This document shows positions 56,510 through 64,000 of a DNA stretch of 64,000 nt, piece by piece; within the stretch, counting starts at the first letter, position 1; every line of letters starts with the position of its first letter. Both the position numbers and the translations under genes were made by a program. The stretch is from Cerrena zonata. Taxonomy: Eukaryota; Basidiomycota; Agaricomycetes; Polyporales; Cerrenaceae. Where the stretch lies: the NCBI GenBank assembly GCA_038087015.1, contig JASBNA010000035.1, positions 248,001-312,000 on the forward strand. The letters run 5' to 3'. Under the pieces are notes generated by a model, which saw nothing but the letters and a program-made list of their open reading frames with translations, had not been told where the DNA came from and searched no databases.

Positions 56510-58701
56510 GTCCCTTATATGTCTTAGGAGTACATGAATATGGGTCGTGTGTTGTATTTGAGCCTCCCGGTTCTTTCGGTTGAGTGTTTGTATTTGTACC
56601 GTGTTATCGACCTCATATGTGTGGTAGTAGTGATAGTTCAACCTCAAAAGATATATGGATACTTCTAACCGGTTCAAAGCTAGGGGTGATGAGTTCTTCG
56701 TCATATATATATTCGTCGTGCATTAAGTTGTTTCACTTCATGAATCCTATTATATCGGCAACTCTGGGTTAGAAACCACGGGTGGCATCTTGATCGAAGT
56801 AAAGGATGAGGGTCTTGATGTATTATAGCTGGAAAGTACTGCACATCTCAATTAGACGTGTCGGTGTTTGTTGATATACAATGGGAAGCGACCAAGAACA
56901 TGGAGATAGTACAATCATCTACGGATTTCGAACGCACAATGTTTAGATGAGCCGATAGAGCCTAGGCCATGAACCCAAGTATGATCGAGTGTAAGAAAAG
57001 TTATTGATAGCCATAAAAGAGATTCAGGAATGTTTATTGCTGAATTAGAAAAGGTCGTTCCAGTATTGTCAGAGTCGTTCGCCCGCGAGAGTCCAAGGGA
57101 GACATGCCAGCGGATTCATCTCCCAGCCGGGTTGGCCGTCCCCGGGACTTGCGCATACCCGTGGTTTTGAAGAACCATGGAGACATTCTTAGCGTCGTTA
57201 CATTCCTCATTGTAAAAGTATCCCTGATTATGCGGGGTTGTCGGTGTCCGAGCTCCAGAAACGTTGTTCACTACCAGGGTGTAGGGTTCCTAGACACGAC
57301 AAGTCAACGTAAAGAATCAACGAAGAGACGGATTTCAGACCAAAGGAGCCAAATTTGAAGGTTTGGAAGACATTTAAACCAATAACGTAGCTGAGTAGGA
57401 TGCAAGAAGATGTTGAAGGGTGACGGGGAAAGTGGTAGTTGTTGATCAGAGTGAGAGACGAGGCGGTATAAGTATTGTTTGGAAGGTGACAATGGCTCAA
57501 GCTGTTGAGGTATACATTACGTTAATTGGGGTCGTAACGTTTTGAATGTGGCGTCAAGATTTTCTGAGGGATATTAGGAGTTCCTTTGACAAAGTTCACC
57601 TGTAAAGTAGGTTGGAGAAGGGCGGCACAATTGCGAGATTCAGTATCCAAGATCATATATTCGAAGAGATATCATGATGCTGAACGCATAATGAAGTAGG
57701 AATGCTCTCAGGATCTATGGAAGGAACGGCTATCTTCTTTTCTTGGGATCTGTAAAAGGAGACTACCTAAGGGTCCACAAACGAAGAACAAAGGCCAGTG
57801 ACGAGTTTGATCACCCTAATATAGCAGACCGCAGCATCGAGGTGGGATCTGAGATCTGAAGGTTGAGTAATATTAACAGTTGTTGCGAAGATAATAGGAC
57901 AAAGCTTCAAGCTCGAGTCCCAAATAATGATTGGATGTCCGGTGAGCGGTCGGAGCGGCCTGTGAATGAATTAGCACATAGCAGAATTGTCAATGGAGTT
58001 AGTAGGATAATGACATACCCGCTCGCCAATCGGATCGCTCTCACTGCTCTATCTACCAAGTAAGTAGTATGTGAATGATCAACGTTCGATCAACCTTCCG
58101 CAGAGTGTATGTCACCGGCCGTGCATGAGTGGACCGCTGTATCCATTCATATTGAAGGTGAGCTAGTCACCCACTACGACACGCCGTCTAAGTAAGCACG
58201 ACGCAGTAAGGGATTCAAGGCGAACAGTTCATCTTGCAAGGAAACAGGGTGCGGCAGTCGGGCCCGGGTGATCCAGTTATTTGTGCTTATTTACCTATGC
58301 CTTTGTCTCTCTTTCCCCTTTGGATCTACCGGCTCAAATCTAGCGCCGGTACCACGCAAGTGATAATTCAGTTCATGCTCATTGCTACGGCGTAATGGTA
58401 GTACGTACATTATCATTATCATCTATTCATTCTCTTCCGCTTCCAAATAATCGCCGTGATCTATTAATACACTTGTACCAATATAGGTGACATTACTGTC
58501 ACTGTATCTAGGGCTCGTCTCTCTTTGCTGCGCCAACGACAATGGACAATGCAATGATACGTAATGATTGACTTCGCCGAGTCAATGGTAAGCTATGAAC
58601 AAAGAACAGATAGCCCCTAATTCTACGGGGACATTGGATACTCCACGCGGACCCACACTATCGGTACTTTACATGTCGCGGGACGCCCATTCACTTGTAC
58701 A
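56510..58701. other. Intergenic region of 2.2 kb, no gene seen
   Basis: Starts with the GMC 3' flank. Short frames at 57104-57500 and 57863-58063 have no family signal. Nothing else identified on either strand. Confidence 0.45.
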
Positions 58702-58709
58702 TATATAAG
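58702..58709 (+). promoter_or_regulatory. TATA box of the C2H2 gene
   Basis: TATATAAG, about 115 bases before the ATG at 58824, followed by a C/A-rich leader without ATG. Confidence 0.5.
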
Positions 58710-58823
58710 GGAGGGCAAACGGTGCTGGTGGGACCCATCAAAATCCACACACCATCCCACCTCCTCACAACTGTACATCCTCCACCAACCATATCTCCCG
58801 ATCAAACATCTCCCCTCGGTACA

Positions 58824-59969
58824 ATGGCTCGAAAATGCTCTGTCAAAACCAACACAAGTGCTGCCAGCCGTCACCGTCGAGCATCGTCACATTTTGACAA
58901 AGTATTCGAGTTACACATCTTTCCTGTTACATATAACAAAGTGACAAAGGTACGCCTCATTTTGATAGAGAATATTCGACATCTTCATGCTAAAATTCCT
59001 TTTGTCATAGAAATATCGGTGTAACATGTGCGGTCGGGAAACTAAACAGAAGAGCAACTTCCGGACTCATACCAAAACTCAGTACGCCCTCACATCACTC
59101 GCAATGCCGATGACTGCTAACATGAAATTCTTAGTTTTAACTTCAAGGATATCCGATGCGAATACTCCTCCATCAATAGAGAGGACCCTGGACCTGCGCA
59201 AGAAACAGAGCAAGAGTTGAAAGAAGAATCAGATCAAGAATCAGAGCAAGAGATACAACCTGTACCAGCACCAGGGCACCGATGCGAATTCAGGACTCGC
59301 GATCCAGGTTCATACACAAGGCACAAAAAGCTTCATGGGATCAACAAAACGAAATGTGCTGACAGGGCTAACGACCCTGATGTCACTCTCGATCTCGACC
59401 CGTCTATGGTAAGCCGTTTGGCTGGTCGCCCACGTCCAGCGAAAGTGGTGAGGAAGCCCGCCGTAGTTCCTCAAGTCTCTGTGACCCGTAGCTCCTCTCC
59501 AAACGACCCATCTGCCCTCTCGCTTGAGTCTCTTAGTATCACCCCACCTCCTGCGTACTCTTTGGATCCTGCGTTCAACCGTGCCTCTACCTCCCTCTTC
59601 GCTATGGAGCCCGCAACCAATATGAACCTGGCCTATCCCAACCCAACTCCTAATGCTCCCGCACACTTCCAGACCAACGGTTCTTTTGTTGCTGCTAATC
59701 AACAACCTCTCTACCACTTCGGCATGACCGCACCAACGTCTTACTTCAATAAGCCCGTGGCTAGTCACACTCCGATGACCTTCCCGATCTATGATCAGGA
59801 GAACGTCAACGTCACTGCCCCTCCGATCTATAATTCGGGCTTGACGTGGCCCAGCACAGATGCTAGATTCGACTATGGGGCTCAGCGTCCTCAAGCTCTG
59901 TCTTGGAATGGCAGCCCCCCTGCTATGATGCAACATGGCGTTCCATATCACCAGACCTTCAACTTTTAG
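58824..59969 (+). CDS. C2H2-type zinc-finger protein, putative transcription factor
   Basis: Three exons, 58824-58949, 59011-59081, 59135-59969; 343 residues. Starts MARKCSVKTNTSAASRHRRA. Exon 2 carries a C2H2 finger, YRCNMCGRETKQKSNFRTH, completed as TKTH by exon 3. A second, degenerate finger follows: HRCEFRTRDPGSYTRHKKLH has the two histidines but only one Cys. Between them is an acidic Glu/Gln-rich segment. The C-terminal 200 residues are Pro/Ser/Asn/Tyr-rich and disordered, typical of an activation region. DNA binding is predicted from the first finger only; targets are unknown. Missing the separate finger exon would hide the family. Confidence 0.78.
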
Positions 59970-60463
59970 TTATCCTTTGTTTCCTCGCGCCTCGTTTTCT
60001 CCAGAATTGTTGTGTTGTATCATTTAGATCTCTAGACCCTTTGTTTTGGATTGTATTTTCACCACGGATTAATATCTTGCATACACGTTTTTGTACTCTA
60101 TCTACTCCATCCTCCTCTTTGTTATCGGCCATCTATTCATAATAATCAAAAATTACTCTCTTCCACCGTTGTGATGCACGAATCCTTAGGGTTGACATAG
60201 CCCAACAACGATAAGAGGCAAAGCCATAGAGAAAGAGTAAGGCCTTCACCCAGACTATTTATACATTTGAGTTTTCGATAGGAAACTGGATACATTTGAT
60301 ACTAAGCACTGTCAAAGTAGAGAACACGAAGTTCATAACGAGAGAGGGGTTCAAGAAAGCGAAAAGAGCGAGGGTATCGTTGATATCAAGAGAGCGGCTG
60401 AAGGAAAAGAAAGATAAATCGTCCAATTTCGAGACCATAATTCGAGGAAAGAATCCACGCAGA
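59970..60463. other. Convergent 3' flanks
   Basis: Between the C2H2 gene and the minus-strand F-box gene. T-rich start, presumed UTRs. No other feature. Confidence 0.5.
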
Positions 60464-61904
60464 CTATGAGATGTGATCTCTTACCCAGTCATCAATCACT
60501 AACAGAGCAAGTTCAGCAGAGGTAGTTGCACGACTTCAGAAAAGACATACCGTTGATGTAGTTGATCTTCAATGGGATAGAGTATTTTGCACAAGTTTCA
60601 CGAAGGCTAGCAGAATGAGAGTCATTCTCCTGACATCTGTCTTTAACATCACCTCCGTCATCTCCACGGTTACCCACAACGAAGACCTCGAGTAGACGGA
60701 AGGTGTCCATTTTCTTCATCCTTGCGTTCTTCTTCACAAAACGAACAAGGTATTTCTTCTCGATGTCCTCCGTCTTCCAGGCACATTCACATATCAAAAC
60801 GGAGAGGGTTTCCAAATTGGGTGGTATCGTCCACGATCCGGCAAGTGTGTCATCGTCGTGACCAAGAACTCCAATGGTAAGTTGCCTCAAACTCGTTAAC
60901 GTCTGGAATTCGCATTGAGACCAGACATTCAACATGTCGAGCTCAGCCGACCCAATGAGAGTAAGGCGCTCCAACGTGGTCGGGCAGTGAATGTGATCGT
61001 CGGAAAGAAGGAAAAAGAAGGTATCGATGAAATCCAAGTGGCATAATTTTGGAGATCCTTTCAACGATTTCATCACATCCGAGCGGGAGAAGAATGAATA
61101 TGCCCGAACGAGTTGCAGAGACTGCAATTCTGGCAAGGATTTTTGCGCTCCTACATCGTATCCTCCACGGGGGCGGAATTCGCTACTCTGAAGGGTCAGT
61201 CGTTCGAGGTTATCGAAGAAGGAAGCATCAATGTCGATCCGATAATGACCGGTGCCAGATACGGTGAGTCGACGTATATGGTGTTCTTTGCTGAGCGCTA
61301 AACTCTTTTGGAGGATATTTGCTATGGAGTTAAGAAACGGAAAGGGAGAGACGTGCATAGTAATTGCATCTAGACTCCTGCACGCTCTCAGAATATAACG
61401 TGCATTCTCCCGCATCCTCTCTGCATGCTTTTCATGGCGTGCACGCGAGCCTACCCAGCGCATACCCCATTGGTAGAACCGCGAATTGTCGGTGAATCGA
61501 ATATCTCGTACGAGAAGAGTCAGTATTGGATTTCTTTCCAAAGATCGCCGAAAGAGACGCAGTTGACGCGAAGAAATGAGGATAGGGTACGAATAGAGGA
61601 ATTGGTTTGTCATAGGGTACCACGAATGACAGACGAGAGTTCGGTTGTAAAGATCGTTGAAATACGCTTTGGCGCGTCCCACGAGTTGTGCGGCATGTTT
61701 ACTCGACCGACAACTGTTGAAATCCACCTCATACGGCGAGAAGTGCTCGGTTAGACATTCTAAGATTACCCAGATAATCTCTGGTGGCAACCTGGGCGAA
61801 TTTTGCGTACTGGGAATACTCCTGTGGCGCAACGACAACTTGCTGACAAAGTTGGGTGCTGGTGCACATCCAAACAAGAGGTGGGGCGCTTTCAAATGAC
61901 CCAT
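60464..61904 (-). CDS. F-box protein with leucine-rich C-terminal region
   Basis: Two exons, 60551-61904 and 60464-60498; 462 residues. Start MGHLKAPHLLFGCAPAPNFV. F-box region: SPRLPPEIIWVILECLTEHF and LYNRTLVCHSWYPMTNQFLY. Leucine-rich units follow (FFDNLERLTLQSSEFRPRGG, LPELQSLQLVRAY, LTSLRQLTIGVLGHDDDTL, IPPNLETLSVLI). The end NYINVIDDWVRDHIS comes from a 35-nt last exon. Architecture parallels the gene at 35704-37153 (ITIGVLG versus DLTIGLLG, PPNLETLSVLI versus PPKLESLTLII), so the two are distant paralogues. Likely SCF substrate adaptor by family. Confidence 0.8.
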
Positions 61905-64000
61905 TTCTGACAGTCGGGATAGTTGGTTCTGTATTAGGATGGAGTCCGAGTGCGATTAGCCTCAGTTACGCGTAAAATGTCGTCGTCTGTTGACCTATTA
62001 CGTCTATATTAGGAAGTTAGTAGGAAAGATAAGTCGCTTGGCTAAGTTCCTTCACCTGAGAGTCAAGAAAGTCTTATATACAAGGCATACAAAAGTCGGG
62101 ATGGTTCGATCCCTGACGGGCAGTGGTGGTCAAGAACAGAGATGGACCAGTTAGAAACGCCGAACCTCCGATAGCCTGACAGGTTCCCAGTGTGAGCACC
62201 GGTTTTAGACTCTTTTGGTAAAGGCGGCCCGCTCAAAACCGCTCGAACTTGGAAAACCTGTGCGATATATACGATGAAGGCACACAGCAGAGGAAGTCAG
62301 ACTTGTATTCTGCTTACTGACTACCTTATACATACACAGGGGCATGCACCTGATGGTGGATAGTGACATAGTGAAGGAGAAGGAAAGAGAGTGCAGTGAA
62401 TATGAATGGTACGGAGCCAGAAAGGAAGTATTGCCCGAGTAGCGTCCGTCCATACGCAGTGCTAGCTTTAGCCCGAATGGATAAGAGACTTGCCATGCTT
62501 CACAGGTATGTCTATGGGCGCATTAGAGTTACATTAGAGTGTATAAGTACCATGACAGGCAACCGTTACAGACAACACTCGACAGTTATGGCAATAAAGG
62601 AGTGTATCGAAACACGTTCGCGGATGGGACATCATAAATTGGTAAACTAGGAGGTTCAGGAGCAGGCACACACGTATATATATTCATGGCAAAGCATATC
62701 ATTCTGTTGAAATTCTGTTGTACCATATAGAGCAGTGGAGAACGGCGTATGAAGTCACTAATGCATACGGATTCACAATCGTCTTCATTTCGGGTGACGA
62801 AGCGGTGGCATGCTATCTTTTGTATGGCTGGAATGGTAATGATCAAGCAACTGATTTCATTTTCGGGTAACTTGGTCTCGACCTGAAGAGCGGAGATGAA
62901 CATAATTTGGAGACGACAAATTATCACGATATTGGTCTGAGGAACACGTGTAAACGTGGTCAACGATTTGCAAACAGGCAACTACAATGTAACAGTTAGC
63001 AGTGGAACGTCGGACAACACCATACAAGACGATATTTGAAAAAAGCTTACGCGTCATGGCTTTGTCGAAGACACAAGTATTTCCGGGACCTAACAGGTGG
63101 GCCTTTCAGTTTACGAAGCGAGCACAGGGATTAGGCAAGTCGAGGTAAGCCGCGGTCATCTAAGACTAAGGAGCCAAAAAAACTTTCAAGCCATAGCTTC
63201 TCCTCACGTAACAAACGTCATGGTATTTGCGCTGACCACAAAGATTGAGGACCCTCCTGTAGCTTTGAAACAGAAAACTTGCCTGTGCGGTACACTGTTT
63301 TGATCCCAAGGTCACTCAGACATGAATGCAACAAACAGGAGATCGCTTCTCGCGATTCAACGTCTATTCAGGAAGTCGATTTGCTTTGGTGAGCGGAAAC
63401 AGTGATGTAGCCCAATGGAACCTTCCTTCATTCGCACGAGTTGACGTAGCGTTATGGCATCCTATAAGGCGTCTCCATGTGGCTCGAGTCAAGACTAAAC
63501 GACCGATGTAGTGTTCAGAGCCTGAGGAGGTAACGAGTTTACGACTTCTCATAGATCCGCGCAAAGCTATCCAATCTAACTCAAGGCGTTATAGAAAACT
63601 TCTCGGTGTTCTCGTCAGTATGAAATGGAAGTACGAAAGAGCGCAGCACCCAACTAGATTCGGTCTATAACTTGTGCACTCGTGCACCAAGATAGAAGCC
63701 GAGAAACTCGGAGATACGTAGGTTCCTGTTCCTTCCTCGTGTCAGCGTGGGTGAAAGAGCCTGAGCATAGCAAGGGTTGAAAGGGTTATAGCGCCTTCTC
63801 TAGCGTTCTCATGCCGAGTTCTTACACTTGGCCTCATAAATCGGTGTAATAAACGGCCAGAAGGCTTAATCCCTTTGCAAATAAGAAGTAGACGTGGGAT
63901 AAGCGAGGGCTTGAGTTTCTCTTGCGACAAGTGAGTGTTAGCTTGAAGCAGTTCACCTAAGAAAGTTAAAAGGCGTACAGTGCAGTATGTCAGTGCAAAT
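61905..64000. other. Right end of the window, no confident gene
   Basis: Only short frames on both strands. A minus-strand stretch at 62586-63060 with a possible donor at about 63049 might be part of a gene, but no joined product is recognisable. No repeat or RNA gene seen. Confidence 0.4.

Noticed and set aside
58385..58415. D-loop-like GCGTAATGGTAGTACG
   Set aside because: No T arm or acceptor stem in the next 80 bases.
59310..59951. A 213-codon minus-strand frame
   Set aside because: Antisense shadow of the last exon of the C2H2 gene.
62094..62120. T-arm-like GATGGTTCGATCCCTGA
   Set aside because: The T stem has mismatches beyond two pairs and no other arms of a tRNA are present.
1..64000. 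CRISPR arrays, prokaryotic operons or viral genes
   Set aside because: No regularly spaced repeats, no polycistronic gene strings; spliced genes throughout show a eukaryotic nuclear locus.

Overview
The window is nuclear DNA from a filamentous basidiomycete, most probably an Agaricomycete. This rests on dense short introns (about 45-65 nt, GT..AG) in nearly every gene, fungal versions of housekeeping proteins (RPS10, RPP1, SEC61, ATG7, ATM1, COA5), and families typical of mushroom genomes (AIG1-type GTPase with coiled coil, MYND proteins, F-box/LRR proteins, GMC oxidoreductase, 7TM orphan receptor). There is no operon structure; genes lie on both strands and were rebuilt by hand-joining exons on frame, splice sites and family conservation. 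No database search was possible.

Layout. 0.5-1.1 kb: RPS10 (-). 2.0-6.4 kb: a tandem pair of DUF3445 genes (+) with duplicated promoters. 6.7-7.7 kb: single-pass membrane protein (-). 9.0-10.5 kb: AIG1-like GTPase (+). 11.7-13.2 kb: indoleamine 2,3-dioxygenase (+). 13.6-21.4 kb: a minus-strand block of four MYND zinc-finger genes; three are close paralogues with an extra ZZ-like finger, and one of those looks broken. The block is interrupted by a small unknown gene (+) and a gene-poor stretch carrying a Helitron-like 3' terminus. 23.3-24.8 kb: 7TM receptor-like gene (+), facing a small disordered protein with a duplicated motif (-). 26.8-29.2 kb: mitochondrial ABC transporter ATM1 (+), convergent with COA5/PET191 (-). 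30.1-32.0 kb: F-box-like gene (-). 32.6-35.0 kb: TMEM135-like membrane protein (+). 35.7-37.2 kb: F-box/LRR gene (+). 39.4-41.2 kb: SEC61 alpha (-). 41.4-44.1 kb: ATG7 (-), divergent from a 124-aa unknown gene (+). 45.0-46.3 kb: polytopic membrane protein (-). 48.67-50.65 kb: a nearly 2-kb AT-rich TIR element bounded by TA. 51.6-52.2 kb: RPP1 (+). 53.9-56.5 kb: GMC oxidoreductase (+). 58.8-60.0 kb: C2H2 protein (+). 60.5-61.9 kb: second F-box/LRR gene (-). The last 2 kb hold nothing I can support.

The genes do not form one pathway. Small functional neighbourhoods are mitochondrial (ATM1 with COA5) and ER/autophagy (SEC61 beside ATG7). The most unusual items are the MYND/ZZ-like paralogue cluster with a decaying member, the twin DUF3445 genes with reciprocal intron differences, the AT-rich TIR element with a GC-rich promoter-like core, a Helitron-like terminus, and one-base frame breaks in SEC61 and the TMEM135 homologue that need checking against raw reads.
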